DNA of 64,000 bases from CAYYAQ01 sp964469555 (GCA_964469555.1 CAYYAQ010000003.1:33674-97673), one strand, 5' to 3'; numbered from the stretch's first letter, positions 35,568 to 45,177 are shown. Numbers and translations are program-made. Notes: generated by a model from the sequence alone, not told the origin.

Positions 35568-36278
35568 ATGCAAACCCGCTGCGTCGGACTCCTACTTCTG
35601 GTTGGTGGCTGGTCCGCGTGCGACGACGCGAAGTCCCTTCGCCCCCGAATCCTCGTCGCCGCGAGCTTTCAGGACGCGGCGAGTCGGGTGGTGGGGGACG
35701 CGGCGATCGTCGTGCCCAGCTCTTCGTCGACTCTCGCGCGGCAGATCGTCGCGGGCGCGCCGGCGGAGTGCTTCATCTCCGCGGACGCTGACTGGATGGA
35801 CTACCTGGCGGAGCGTGAGTTGTTGCAAGCCGGTAGTCGGCAGGAACTCGTCCGCAACGCGATCGTGGTCGTCGCGCCCAGGGGGAGGCCGGGCACTGTC
35901 TCGCTCGCGACGTTCAAGGGGACGATCGCGATGGGGGATCCCGAGCACGTCCCGGCTGGAAAGTACGCGCGGCGGGCGTTGGAAGCCGAGGGCGTGTGGC
36001 GAGGTCTCTCGGGGAGCATCGTGCCGACGGGCGACGTCCGCCAGGCGCTCGTCTTGGTGGAGCGGAACGAGGTCGATCTGGGCATCGTCTACGAAACGGA
36101 CGCCGAGGCGAGTTCGCGGGTCTTGATCGTGCACCGCTTCGCAGAGGGCAAGACTCCAGCGGTGCGTTACGAGATCGCTATCGTTCGCGGCGGCGACCCG
36201 GCGTTCCTGCGCATGCTCACCAGCGATTCCGCCCGCAGGGTGTATCGCGAATTGGGATTCAAACCGGTGTCGCGCTGA
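35568..36278 (+). CDS. modA: Molybdate ABC transporter substrate-binding lipoprotein ModA
   Basis: 236 aa with a lipobox-type signal W-S-A-C (Cys18). Periplasmic-binding-protein pattern of ModA: L-V-A-A-S-F-Q-D-A-A, S-S-S-S-T-L-A-R-Q-I, A-E-C-F-I-S-A-D, and G-I-V-Y-E-T-D near the C-terminus. It binds molybdate or tungstate outside the membrane and hands it to ModB. Its stop overlaps the start of the permease gene by 1 nt. The three mod genes form a tight operon; no regulator gene modE is next to it. Confidence 0.87.
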   Translation: MQTRCVGLLLLVGGWSACDDAKSLRPRILVAASFQDAASRVVGDAAIVVPSSSSTLARQIVAGAPAECFISADADWMDYLAERELLQAGSRQELVRNAIVVVAPRGRPGTVSLATFKGTIAMGDPEHVPAGKYARRALEAEGVWRGLSGSIVPTGDVRQALVLVERNEVDLGIVYETDAEASSRVLIVHRFAEGKTPAVRYEIAIVRGGDPAFLRMLTSDSARRVYRELGFKPVSR

Positions 36279-36967
36279 TGCTCGCCGCAACCGAAGTCTG
36301 GCCTGCCCTCTACCTCTCACTCAAGGTGGGTTTCGTCGCGACCCTCGTCGGTCTGTTGCCGGCGCTGGCGCTCGCCTGGTGGTTGGCGCGGACGCGCTCA
36401 CGGTTGCGACCGTTCGTCGAGGCCATCGTGATCCTCCCCATGGTGTTGCCGCCGGTCGTCGTCGGCTACTTCCTGCTGGCGTGGTTTGGGCGAAACGGAA
36501 TCCTTGGCGAGTGGATGCTCGACGCGCTCGGTGTTCGACTCGCCTTCGTGTGGCCAGGTGCCGCGCTCGCCGCGATGATCATGGGGTTTCCGCTGATGGT
36601 GCGGACCATGCGGCAGGGATTCGAGGCCGTGGACCCCGGGCTCGAAGAGGCCGCGGCGGGGCTTGGGGCGGGGCGCTGGCGGACATTCAGGTCCGTGACG
36701 ATGCCGCTGGCGGGGAGAGGGATCGTGGCGGGCGCCGCCCTGTGCTTCGCCCGCAGCCTGGGCGAGTTCGGCGCGACGATCACGTTCGCCGGCAACGTGC
36801 CCGGCGAGACGCGGACGTTGCCGCTCGCGATCTGGACGGCGCTTCAGCGCGCGGACGGCGAGGAAGCGGCCTGGCAACTGACCTGGGTGTGCGTCGGCGT
36901 GGCCGTTTCGGCGACGGTGTTGTGTGAGCTGCTGGTGCGGCGTCCCACGAACGGAGGTCGATCATGA
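36278..36967 (+). CDS. modB: Molybdate ABC transporter permease ModB
   Basis: 229 aa, five or six hydrophobic segments. The EAA-loop of ABC permeases is E-E-A-A-A-G-L-G-A (about 125-133), followed by W-R-T-F-R-S-V-T-M-P and S-L-G-E-F-G-A-T, which is the ModB/CysT signature. The start overlaps the modA stop (TGATG) and the stop overlaps the modC start (ATGA). It forms the membrane channel for molybdate. Confidence 0.92.
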   Translation: MLAATEVWPALYLSLKVGFVATLVGLLPALALAWWLARTRSRLRPFVEAIVILPMVLPPVVVGYFLLAWFGRNGILGEWMLDALGVRLAFVWPGAALAAMIMGFPLMVRTMRQGFEAVDPGLEEAAAGLGAGRWRTFRSVTMPLAGRGIVAGAALCFARSLGEFGATITFAGNVPGETRTLPLAIWTALQRADGEEAAWQLTWVCVGVAVSATVLCELLVRRPTNGGRS

Positions 36968-38037
36968 AACTCCGAGTGAAGGTCGCTCTGCGTCGCGGGA
37001 GTTTCGATCTCGACGTCGACTTCCGGTTGACCTCGGACATCACCGCGTTGTTTGGTCCTTCCGGATCCGGCAAGACGACGCTCCTGCACGCGATCGCTGG
37101 AATGGTGCGACCGGACCGGGGCCTCATTGCGATCGATGACCACATCTTGTTCGATTCGCAGAACTCGATCTGCATGCGTCCACCGCAGCGGCATGTGGGC
37201 ATGGTGTTTCAGGATCTTCGGCTCTTCCCGCATCTCACCGCGGAGGGGAACCTGCTGTTCGGCTACCGACTGACCGCGGAGCGCGAACGAAAGCTGACTC
37301 CAGATGATGTCGTCGAAGCGCTGGAGCTCGGCGCTCTGCTCTCGCGCCGACCCGACCAGTTGTCAGGCGGGGAGCGGCAGCGCGTGGTGTTGGGCCGCAC
37401 GCTGTTGTCGATGCCGCGGTTGTTGTTGATGGACGAACCGCTCGCGGCGCTCGACGTGCGGTTGCGGCGACAGATCCTCCCATACTTGCGGTGGGTTCAC
37501 GAACGTCTGTCGATCCCGATCGTCTACGTGAGCCACTCGTTGCCCGAAGTCCTCGAGTTGACAGACCAGGTCGTCGTGATCGATCAGGGGAGAGTCACGG
37601 GACAGGGCGAGGTCTTCGATGTGCTCGGCAAGACGCTGCGCGGCGACGAGGAACCGTTCAGCATCGCCAGCCTCGTGCCCGTAATCGTCGAGTGGATTCA
37701 CGAAGAGGGTGACTTCATCCGTGGCCGGATCGGTGAACAAGAAGTCCTCCTGCCGTTTGCTCAGATGTCTCCGGGCCAGTCGGGCCGCGTCGCGCTCCGG
37801 CCCGAGGACGTGATGCTCGCCCGTGAGCCACTGGAGGATATCTCTGCGCGGAACCAACTTCGCGGTGTGGTTGAACGCATCTCGTCGCTGCACGGTCGCC
37901 TCCTCGTGCACCTCCGCATCGGTCCCGACGCCGTGATCCGCGCCGAACTCACACGCTCCGCCCAGCACGACCTCGAAGTCGTCGAAGGCGCCGAGTTCCG
38001 CTGCGTCATCAAGACTTCCGCCTTTCTGTGGCAATAG
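36964..38037 (+). CDS. modC: Molybdate ABC transporter ATP-binding protein ModC
   Basis: 357 aa. ABC motifs: Walker A F-G-P-S-G-S-G-K-T-T (about 30-39), signature L-S-G-G-E-R-Q-R-V, Walker B L-L-L-M-D-E-P-L-A-A-L-D, and the His-switch S-H-S. The C-terminal about 100 residues resemble the molybdate-binding TOBE domain (V-A-L-R-P-E-D-V-M-L-A and following). The enzyme powers uptake by ModB. After its TAG stop the same frame continues into a decayed secreted-protein tail. Confidence 0.93.
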   Translation: MKLRVKVALRRGSFDLDVDFRLTSDITALFGPSGSGKTTLLHAIAGMVRPDRGLIAIDDHILFDSQNSICMRPPQRHVGMVFQDLRLFPHLTAEGNLLFGYRLTAERERKLTPDDVVEALELGALLSRRPDQLSGGERQRVVLGRTLLSMPRLLLMDEPLAALDVRLRRQILPYLRWVHERLSIPIVYVSHSLPEVLELTDQVVVIDQGRVTGQGEVFDVLGKTLRGDEEPFSIASLVPVIVEWIHEEGDFIRGRIGEQEVLLPFAQMSPGQSGRVALRPEDVMLAREPLEDISARNQLRGVVERISSLHGRLLVHLRIGPDAVIRAELTRSAQHDLEVVEGAEFRCVIKTSAFLWQ

Positions 38038-38214
38038 GCGTGGGCGTTGTCGCGCGTTGCAGCCCCCCAGGTCGCGCATCGTCGTGATCCCGCGAACGGC
38101 CTTCTTGTCGGAGGCGCCACCGCGGTCAACCTGCTTGCGCAAGCGTTCTTCGCGGACAGCGCGGCTGTTCAGGGAGTGTCCGCGACGAACGGGTTGAAGA
38201 TCGTCATCCCCTAG
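38038..38214 (+). pseudogene. C-terminal remnant of a planctomycetal secreted-protein family
   Basis: After the modC stop the same reading frame stays open to a TAG at 38212-38214. It encodes a tail ending with L-L-A-Q-A-F-F-A-D-S, then S-A-T-N-G-L-K-I-V-I-P. This resembles the C-terminal end of secreted proteins that have a Q-A...S-N-G-L close. No start codon or N-terminal part is present. It looks like the last third of a gene whose front has been deleted. The same type of remnant is seen at 62582-62905. Confidence 0.4.
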
Positions 38215-38247
38215 TTGGTCAGCACCTCGATGTTCCAGTGGATGACT

Positions 38248-39921
38248 TCAGCGGCGGTAGCCGGGGCCGCGGACCACGCGACCGGGGAGGGCGCCGGTGT
38301 GGTCGCCGTCCTTCAGGACCTGCTCGCCGTTGACGAAGACGTCACGGACGCCGACCGCGAGTTGGTGGGGTTTGTCGTATGTGGCACGGTCCGAGACCGT
38401 TGCCGGATCGAAGATGACGACATCGGCGAAGTTGCCGGTCGTCAGGCTGCCGCGGCGGCGCAGCTTCAGGTTGCTCGCCGGTAGCCACGTCAGCTTGCGG
38501 ATCGCTTCCTCGAGCGGGATGAGCTTCTCGTCGCGGCAGTACTTGCCGATGACTCGCGCGAAACTCCCGTAGGCGCGCGGGTGGGTGTTCGACTTCAGGA
38601 AGGCGCCGCTCGGCGTGGGCGCACCGGAGTCGGAGCAGAAGCTCAGCCACGGCAGCTTGATCTTGCGGCGCACGTTCTCCTCCGACATCAGGAAATACAC
38701 GCACTGCACGCGTGACCCGTCCTCGATGACGAGATCCATCGCGGTGTCCTCCGGCGACTTGTTCCGGAGCTTGGCGACCTCCTCGAGCGTCTTGCCCGTG
38801 TACTGCTTCAACGCCGCGTTCTTGAACCCCACGAGCAACACGTTCTTCGCGCCGCCGGCGGCGAGGTACAGGTTCTCCCACTTGTCTGTCGGAGTCGTCA
38901 TCTCCTTGCGCACCAGCTCCCGCACCTTCGGCTTCTGCAATTGGTGCCGCCACCGCGGGTATCCGCCGGCCTGCACCCAAGGGGGCATCGCGGCGTCGAG
39001 ACCGGTGGAGCCGGCCGTGTAGGTGTACATGTCCGCGGTAATCTTCAATCCATCGGCTCGCGCCGCCTCGACCTTCGCGATCAGCTTCTCGAGCTTGGGC
39101 CAGTTCGCCGCGCCCGCCGCCTTGAGGTGGTAGATCTCGGCGGCGACCCCGCTCACCCGGGCGATGTGGATCAGTTCGTCCAACGCCTCGAGCAGCTGGT
39201 TGCCCTCGCTGCGCATGTGCGAGATGTACATGCCGCCATACTCTCCGACGATCTGCGCCAGCGCGACGAGCTCGGATGTCTTGGCGTAGAACGCCGGGGC
39301 GTAGATCAGCGAAGTGCCGAGTCCGAGAGCGCCGTCCTGCATCGCCTGCCTGCAGAGCGCCCGCATCCGTTTGAGCTCGCCCGCCGTCGGTGCGCGGTTT
39401 GCGTAGCCGACTTCGTGAATCCGCAACGTTGCCGCCCCGACGAAGGACGCCACGTTGATGCCGACGCCGGTCGCCTCCAGATGCTCCAGGTATTCGGCGA
39501 GCGTCGTCCATGACACGCCGAACTTGAGGTCGCCCTGGTTCGTGCGCATCGCGGACTTCATGTCGTCGTTGAGCGGCCCCATCGACGTCCCTTCACCGAA
39601 GATTTCCAGCGTGACGCCCTGCTTGATGTCGCTCATCGCCCGCCGGTCGACCAGCAACGTGCGCGTCGCCCAGCTGAGCATGTTGATGAATCCCGGTGCG
39701 ACCGCCATGCCCTTCGCGTCGATGACCTGCGCCGCTGTTCCGCTGACATCACGACCGACCGCCACGATGCTGTCGCCGTGGATCGCGACATCGCCGACGA
39801 ATGGCCGCCCGCCCGTGCCGTCGTAGATCGTCCCGCCGCGAATGACGGTGTCGAATGTGTGCGTTCGGCAAGCGGGGAGCAGGGCGCAGAGAACGAGAGC
39901 GGATCGAACGAGGGCGTGCAT
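38248..39921 (-). CDS. D-aminoacylase-like amidohydrolase lipoprotein
   Basis: 557 aa with lipobox L-P-A-C (Cys18). It follows the N-acyl-D-amino-acid deacylase pattern: T-V-I-R-G-G-T-I-Y-D-G-T-G, A-V-A-P-G-F-I-N, Y-I-S-H-M-R-S-E, E-I-Y-H-L-K and late D-S-G-A-P-T. The first metal motif is unusual: the place where HxH is expected after P-G-F-I reads N-M-L-S-W-A. I recall this as a distinct subfamily of exported homologues, so it may not be a standard D-aminoacylase. Its role is likely in hydrolysis of peptide or amide-type substrates at the cell surface. Confidence 0.8.
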   Translation of the reverse strand: MHALVRSALVLCALLPACRTHTFDTVIRGGTIYDGTGGRPFVGDVAIHGDSIVAVGRDVSGTAAQVIDAKGMAVAPGFINMLSWATRTLLVDRRAMSDIKQGVTLEIFGEGTSMGPLNDDMKSAMRTNQGDLKFGVSWTTLAEYLEHLEATGVGINVASFVGAATLRIHEVGYANRAPTAGELKRMRALCRQAMQDGALGLGTSLIYAPAFYAKTSELVALAQIVGEYGGMYISHMRSEGNQLLEALDELIHIARVSGVAAEIYHLKAAGAANWPKLEKLIAKVEAARADGLKITADMYTYTAGSTGLDAAMPPWVQAGGYPRWRHQLQKPKVRELVRKEMTTPTDKWENLYLAAGGAKNVLLVGFKNAALKQYTGKTLEEVAKLRNKSPEDTAMDLVIEDGSRVQCVYFLMSEENVRRKIKLPWLSFCSDSGAPTPSGAFLKSNTHPRAYGSFARVIGKYCRDEKLIPLEEAIRKLTWLPASNLKLRRRGSLTTGNFADVVIFDPATVSDRATYDKPHQLAVGVRDVFVNGEQVLKDGDHTGALPGRVVRGPGYRR

Positions 39922-39938
39922 CGCGGCACGATACCCGA

Positions 39939-41669
39939 CTAACTCTCCTGCTCCTGGTACTGCAGCTGGTAAAGACGCCAGTAGACGCCGCGCCGTTTCA
40001 TCAACTCTTCGTGAGATCCCTGCTCGACGAGCTTGCCCGCGTGAAGGACGAGGATCCGGTCGACGTCATGAATCGTGGACAGGCGGTGCGCGATGATCAG
40101 GGACGTGCGTTCTGTCATCACCCGGTGGACCGCGCCCTGGAGCAGGTGCTCGGTGTGCGAGTCGACGTTCGACGTCGCTTCGTCCAACGCGAGGACGCAC
40201 GGCGCGACGACGAGCATCCGCGCGAATGCGATGAGCTGCTTCTCTCCGGCGGAGAGGTTCTTGCCCCTCTCGGCGATGGGCTCGTGGTAGCCGAGGGGGA
40301 AGCGCCCGACGACGTCGTCGAGATGCAACTCGTCGGCGGCCCGGATTGCGTCGGCGTCGGCGATTCCCGGATGGCCGAGCCGAATGTTGTCGAGCACCGT
40401 GCCCTGGAACATGAATACGTCCTGGGGGACGATGCCGATTCTGCGGCGCAGGTCGCTTCTCGCGAATTGGCGGATGTCGACGCCGTCGAGGAGGATCTGC
40501 CCCGACTGCAGTTCATACAGTCGCGTGAGGAGACTGAGGATCGTCGTCTTGCCCGCGCCAGTCGCACCGACGAGCGCGATCCGTTCCCCCGGTCGGGCTT
40601 CGAAGGAGAGGTTGGAGAGGACCGGCAGGTCATCGGAGTAGCCGAACGTGACATCGCGGAACTCGATATGTCCGTCGCCCGCGGGTTGTGCAGGCGAACT
40701 CGGATCCGGTTCCTCGGCGGTTTCGTCGAGCAGGTCGAAGATGCGGTCGCTCGCGACCATCGCGTTCTGCATGACCGTGTACTTCAGACTCAAGTCATTC
40801 AACGGGATGAAGAACCGCCCCATGTAGTCGACGAATGCCACGAGTGTCCCGAGCTTGATCGCGTCGTCCATCTGCAGGATGCCGCCGTAGTACAGGATGA
40901 GCGCGGTCGTGAACGCGGAGAGCATCTCGGTCGCCGCGGACAGCGTGGACTCCCACCAGACGGACCGCAGTTGGGAGTCGCGGAGACCGTGATTGATCTC
41001 GGCGAATGCCGCGACGCGGTTCTCCTCCTGGGCGAACATCTGCACGATGGGCATGCCCGAGACGTGTTCGTGCAGGAAGCTGTTCATCCGAGACAAGCGC
41101 TCGCGCATCGCGGTGTAGGCCCGCCGCACCTTCTGTCTCACGAACAGGGTCGTGACGACGAGGACGGGGATGATCAGGACGGTGGAGAACGTGAGCTGCG
41201 CGCTCAGGCTGAACAGGATCACGAGCGCCGCGACCAGAAACACGAAGTCGCCCAGGATCGTGACGAGGCCGGAGGAGAACACTTCCTGCAGTGCTTCGAC
41301 GTCCGTCGTCACGCGTCCGACCAGTCGACCGAGCGGGGTGCGGTCGAAGAAGCGGGCGGGGAGTTGTTGGAGGTGCCGGAACAGCTTCAACCGGAGGTCG
41401 AAGAGCGAGCCCTGGCCGGCGGTCTCGAGCGCGATCAACTGCCACCGTCGGCACAGCGTCTCGACTCCCGCGACCAGGAGGTAGAGGCCTGCGAGCGTCC
41501 AGAATCCGTCGAGTTTGTTCGGCACGAGGTGTTCGTCGATAGCGACGAGCACGATGTAGGGGAGCGTCAGACGGCACGCCGCGTTCACGAGGAGCAACAG
41601 CAGTCCCAACCAGATGAGACCTTGATGCGGTCGAATCACCTCCCAGAGCCGTCGGGTGTTTCGCCTCAT
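39939..41669 (-). CDS. ABC exporter, ATPase/permease half with canonical catalytic Glu
   Basis: 576 aa with six N-terminal transmembrane helices (about 1-300) and a C-terminal nucleotide-binding domain: Walker A G-A-T-G-A-G-K-T-T, signature L-S-A-G-E-K-Q, Walker B V-L-A-L-D-E-A-T-S. Type I exporter family (MsbA/MdlB-like). Its start overlaps the stop of the upstream ABC gene by 4 nt. The partner gene has an Asp in place of the catalytic Glu, so the two are expected to form a heterodimer with one consensus and one weak ATP site. Substrate unknown; lipid, peptide or drug are possible. Confidence 0.9.
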   Translation of the reverse strand: MRRNTRRLWEVIRPHQGLIWLGLLLLLVNAACRLTLPYIVLVAIDEHLVPNKLDGFWTLAGLYLLVAGVETLCRRWQLIALETAGQGSLFDLRLKLFRHLQQLPARFFDRTPLGRLVGRVTTDVEALQEVFSSGLVTILGDFVFLVAALVILFSLSAQLTFSTVLIIPVLVVTTLFVRQKVRRAYTAMRERLSRMNSFLHEHVSGMPIVQMFAQEENRVAAFAEINHGLRDSQLRSVWWESTLSAATEMLSAFTTALILYYGGILQMDDAIKLGTLVAFVDYMGRFFIPLNDLSLKYTVMQNAMVASDRIFDLLDETAEEPDPSSPAQPAGDGHIEFRDVTFGYSDDLPVLSNLSFEARPGERIALVGATGAGKTTILSLLTRLYELQSGQILLDGVDIRQFARSDLRRRIGIVPQDVFMFQGTVLDNIRLGHPGIADADAIRAADELHLDDVVGRFPLGYHEPIAERGKNLSAGEKQLIAFARMLVVAPCVLALDEATSNVDSHTEHLLQGAVHRVMTERTSLIIAHRLSTIHDVDRILVLHAGKLVEQGSHEELMKRRGVYWRLYQLQYQEQES

Positions 41670-43564
41670 CGCGTCCCATCCTCGTCCGGGTCGGAGTGGC
41701 CCGATGCATCGGGCCCCAGTTCGTCAAGGCCCAGCTCCCGACTCAGCTGCGACCGGCGCGTCTGCCTCCGGTGCAGCGACGCGTAGATCCCATCCTGGCG
41801 CAGCAGGGCGGCGTGGTCTCCGCGTTCGACGATCTCGCCCTCGTCCAGCACCAGGATCTCGTCGGCGTGCGCGAGCGTGGACACACGGTGCGCAACGAGG
41901 ATCGTGGTGCATTTCCGCATGATGGGCCGCAACGCCAGGAGGATTTTATCGGCGGTGTGGGTGTCGACAGCTGAGAGCGTGTCGTCGAGAAGGAGGATCT
42001 TCGGTTGCAACAGAAGCACGCGGGCGAGGGCTGTCCGCTGGCGCTGACCTCCACTCAGGTTCACGCCGCGTTCTCCGATCATCGTGTCGAGTCCGTCCGG
42101 AATCTGGTGCAGGTCTTTCTCGAGTTCGGCAGCCGTTACCGCGGCGTGAATCTCCTCGCGCGTGGCGTCTGGGCGACCCAGCGCGACGTTGTCGGAGAGC
42201 GTCATGTTGAACAGGAATGTCTCCTGTGGGACGGTGCCGACAGCTCTGCGGTGTTGTGCGAGACGGATATCGTTGACGTCCAAGCCATCGATGAAGACCC
42301 GGCCCGGCTCCACCTCCAGCAGGCGTCCGATCGTGCGGAGCAGCGTCGTCTTTCCCGAGCCCGTGGCGCCGATGATGCCGATCGTCTGACCAGGTTCGGC
42401 GCGAAACGAGACGTCGCGCAGAACCTCACGGCCATCGATCTGGTCCTTTGCCTCGGGGGGCAGGCTGCCGCTGAGGTGAGGTTGATCGCGCAGTGCTGGG
42501 AAGAAGACCGACAGGTTGCGCACTTCGAGCGCGCCGCGCTGGATGGCGCGCCCGGGACCTTCGCCACTCTTCGCAGGCTCCGGATCCACGAGGTCGGCTG
42601 GCATGTCGAGGACCTCACAGATCCGCTCGAGGGCGACCGCGCCACGCTTGAGCGAGCTGATGACGAACCCCAGGATGCCCGTCGGTGCCGCGAGGATCAT
42701 CATCCAGTAGATCATCGAGATGAGTTCACCCAGCTCGATGTCGCCGCGCGTCACCATCGGGCCGCCGACGGCCAGCAGGATGAACGTGCTCAGCGAGGCC
42801 AGGAACATCATCATCGGTTGCAGCGATGCCCGCAGCTTCGCGACGTCGAGCATCGTGTCCCTGTAGGCGAGACTCTGACTCCGGAACTGGTCGTAGTCGT
42901 GGTCTTCGAGCGTGAGGCTCTTGATCACCTTCTGGCCGCTCAGGCTCTCGTCGACCTTCGCGCTCAGCTTTGCGAGTTTCTCCTGCGCGGCTCGCGTGCC
43001 CTGCTGAATGCGACCGGCGAGCTTGCGCGCCAAGTAGAGGAACGGCGGAAACGGCGCGAGGATGCAGAAGGTCAGGAACGGATCGACCGAGAGCATGAAG
43101 CAGAGACCAACCGCGTACACGACCACCGTCTCGGTGAGGTACATGAACACCGGTCCGAGCAGGCCCTGCACGTTTTGCATGTCGTTCACGCAGCGCGACA
43201 TCACGTGGCCGGTCTGGTGTCGCACGTAGAACGAAGGCGAGAGCTTGACGAGGTGGTCGAACAGATCCTTGCGGACGTCGCTGACGGCTCGCCGGCTGTT
43301 GCCGAGGATCATCAGGCGGCTGAGCGTGCGAATCACTGCGCCCAGCGCGGCCGCGCCGACGATCAAGAGCGCGGCGCGCAAGATGAGGTCCGGCGTCGCG
43401 GTTGCCCCGCCGTCGCCCCGGCCCAACTGATCCATGGAATCTCCGAGCAGTTTCGGAATGCACATCTTCAGCACGACCGCGAGCACCACGCACAAGGCGC
43501 CGAGCGCGTACCGGGCTCGGTAGCGCTTCATGTACGGCAGGAGTCGGCGAAGAGGTCTGTCCAT
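41666..43564 (-). CDS. ABC exporter, ATPase/permease half with degenerate Walker B
   Basis: 632 aa, six transmembrane helices and a nucleotide-binding domain. Walker A is G-A-T-G-S-G-K-T-T, the signature L-S-G-G-Q-R-Q, but Walker B reads L-L-L-D-D-T-L-S, with Asp instead of the hydrolytic Glu. This is the MdlA/BmrC-type asymmetric partner. Together with the next gene it should form a heterodimeric exporter. A long insertion between Walker A and the TM part (about 335-375) has the sequence K-S-G-E-G-P. It begins the operon, 134 nt from the divergent sulfatase gene. Confidence 0.9.
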   Translation of the reverse strand: MDRPLRRLLPYMKRYRARYALGALCVVLAVVLKMCIPKLLGDSMDQLGRGDGGATATPDLILRAALLIVGAAALGAVIRTLSRLMILGNSRRAVSDVRKDLFDHLVKLSPSFYVRHQTGHVMSRCVNDMQNVQGLLGPVFMYLTETVVVYAVGLCFMLSVDPFLTFCILAPFPPFLYLARKLAGRIQQGTRAAQEKLAKLSAKVDESLSGQKVIKSLTLEDHDYDQFRSQSLAYRDTMLDVAKLRASLQPMMMFLASLSTFILLAVGGPMVTRGDIELGELISMIYWMMILAAPTGILGFVISSLKRGAVALERICEVLDMPADLVDPEPAKSGEGPGRAIQRGALEVRNLSVFFPALRDQPHLSGSLPPEAKDQIDGREVLRDVSFRAEPGQTIGIIGATGSGKTTLLRTIGRLLEVEPGRVFIDGLDVNDIRLAQHRRAVGTVPQETFLFNMTLSDNVALGRPDATREEIHAAVTAAELEKDLHQIPDGLDTMIGERGVNLSGGQRQRTALARVLLLQPKILLLDDTLSAVDTHTADKILLALRPIMRKCTTILVAHRVSTLAHADEILVLDEGEIVERGDHAALLRQDGIYASLHRRQTRRSQLSRELGLDELGPDASGHSDPDEDGTR

Positions 43565-43698
43565 CGGTGGAGATTGGGGCTGGCGAAGTCTCCCCGGACC
43601 GGGGGCGCTGATCTACTTCGAACTGAGGACCACGAACATCCCGACCGGAAGGTACGTGCCGGCGTTGCGCTGCTTGGTCTCGGCCCTACCCTGGCGCC

Positions 43699-45177
43699 AT
43701 GGATCGCATACCCGGGAGGGCCCCGCGCCCGACGAAGTCTGCCCTGCTCGTCCTCGCCGCGCTGGCGGGCTGTGCCGTCCCCGGATCGGGACCCACGCGA
43801 CCACCCAACATCGTCATCATCTTCATGGACGACATGGGATACGCCGACATCGGCCCGTTTGGTTGCAAGGCATACCCCACGCCGAACCTCGACCGGATGG
43901 CCAAGGACGGGCGCAAGTTTACGGATTTCTACGTCACCCAGGCGGTGTGCTCCGCCTCTCGAGCCGGGTTGATGACAGGGTGCTACAACGTTCGCGTCGG
44001 CATCTTCGGCGCGCTCGGTCCGAAAGCCCGACACGGCTTGCACCACGATGAGGTCACAATCGCCGAGATCTGCAAGCAGAAGGGCTACGCGACAGCGTGT
44101 TACGGCAAGTGGCACCTGGGCCACCACGAGCAGTTTCTGCCGATGCAGCACGGGTTCGACGACTACTACGGGCTGCCCTACTCCAACGACATGTGGCCGT
44201 ACCACCCGGCCGTGCTGCACCTGCCGATGGAACAACGACTGAAGCGGTGGCCGAACCTGCCGCTCATCGACAAGAACAGGGTGATCAATCCGAAAGTCAC
44301 CGGCGAGGATCAAGAGAAGCTGACGACGCAGTACACGGAGCACGCGGTGAACTTCATCGCCGAGAACCGCGATCGGCCTTTCTTCCTCTACGTGCCGCAC
44401 AGCATGGTGCACGTCCCGTTGTTCGTCTCGGACAAGTTCAAGGGTAAGAGCGGCGCGGGTCTCTTTGGCGACGTGATGATGGAAGTCGACTGGTCCGTCG
44501 GGGAGATTCTCGGTGCGCTTCACAAGCACGACCTCGACAGGAACACCCTCGTGATCTTCACTTCGGACAATGGACCGTGGCTCAGCTACGGAGATCACGC
44601 AGGCTCCGCTGGTCCGCTGCGCGAGGGCAAGGGCACGATGTTCGACGGTGGGTGTCGCGAGTCGACGATCATGTGCTGGCCGGGCACCGTTCCGGCAGAC
44701 TCCGTGTGCCACACTCCGGCGATGACGATCGACATCCTGCCGACGGTCGCACATCTCGTCGGGGCAAAGGTGCCGGACCACACGATCGACGGCAAGAACA
44801 TCTGGCCGTTGATCAAGGGCGTCGAGGGTGCGAGGAGTCCGCAGGAGGCCTACTACTTCTACTATGGTCGCGCCCTGCATGCGATGCGAATGGGCGACTG
44901 GAAGCTGCACTTCCCGCACGGCTACCGGACGATGGCGGGACGTCGAGGCGGGACGGACGGAACGCCGAAGAGATACGAGCAGGCGAAGATCGGATTGTCC
45001 CTGTTCAATCTCTCCACGGACATCGGCGAGACAACGGACGTGAAAGACCAACATCCGGAAGTCGTGAAGAGGATGCACTCCCTTGCGGAAGCAATGCGAC
45101 AGGAACTCGGTGATGGTCGGGATCGCATTGGCGTGGGTGCGCGTCAGGCCGGTCGAATCGGACGGAAGGGGGAGTAG
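43699..45177 (+). CDS. Formylglycine-dependent sulfatase lipoprotein
   Basis: 492 aa with lipobox L-A-G-C (Cys25). The alkaline-phosphatase-fold sulfatase motifs are F-M-D-D-M-G-Y-A-D (metal-binding Asp44, Asp45), V-C-S-A-S-R-A-G (Cys84 is modified to formylglycine), and Y-G-K-W-H-L-G. Late D-N-G supplies another metal ligand. Such lipoproteins remove sulfate esters from polysaccharides outside the inner membrane and are abundant in marine Planctomycetota. No dedicated formylglycine-generating enzyme gene is in the window. It is divergent from the ABC exporter. Confidence 0.92.
   Translation: MDRIPGRAPRPTKSALLVLAALAGCAVPGSGPTRPPNIVIIFMDDMGYADIGPFGCKAYPTPNLDRMAKDGRKFTDFYVTQAVCSASRAGLMTGCYNVRVGIFGALGPKARHGLHHDEVTIAEICKQKGYATACYGKWHLGHHEQFLPMQHGFDDYYGLPYSNDMWPYHPAVLHLPMEQRLKRWPNLPLIDKNRVINPKVTGEDQEKLTTQYTEHAVNFIAENRDRPFFLYVPHSMVHVPLFVSDKFKGKSGAGLFGDVMMEVDWSVGEILGALHKHDLDRNTLVIFTSDNGPWLSYGDHAGSAGPLREGKGTMFDGGCRESTIMCWPGTVPADSVCHTPAMTIDILPTVAHLVGAKVPDHTIDGKNIWPLIKGVEGARSPQEAYYFYYGRALHAMRMGDWKLHFPHGYRTMAGRRGGTDGTPKRYEQAKIGLSLFNLSTDIGETTDVKDQHPEVVKRMHSLAEAMRQELGDGRDRIGVGARQAGRIGRKGE

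Noticed and set aside
39855..41786. 643-aa plus-strand frame
   Set aside because: Complement of the ABC exporter gene; composition is only E/D/R/H/V-rich shadow.
42005..43972. 655-aa plus-strand frame
   Set aside because: Complement of the second ABC gene; it continues into the out-of-frame start of the sulfatase.
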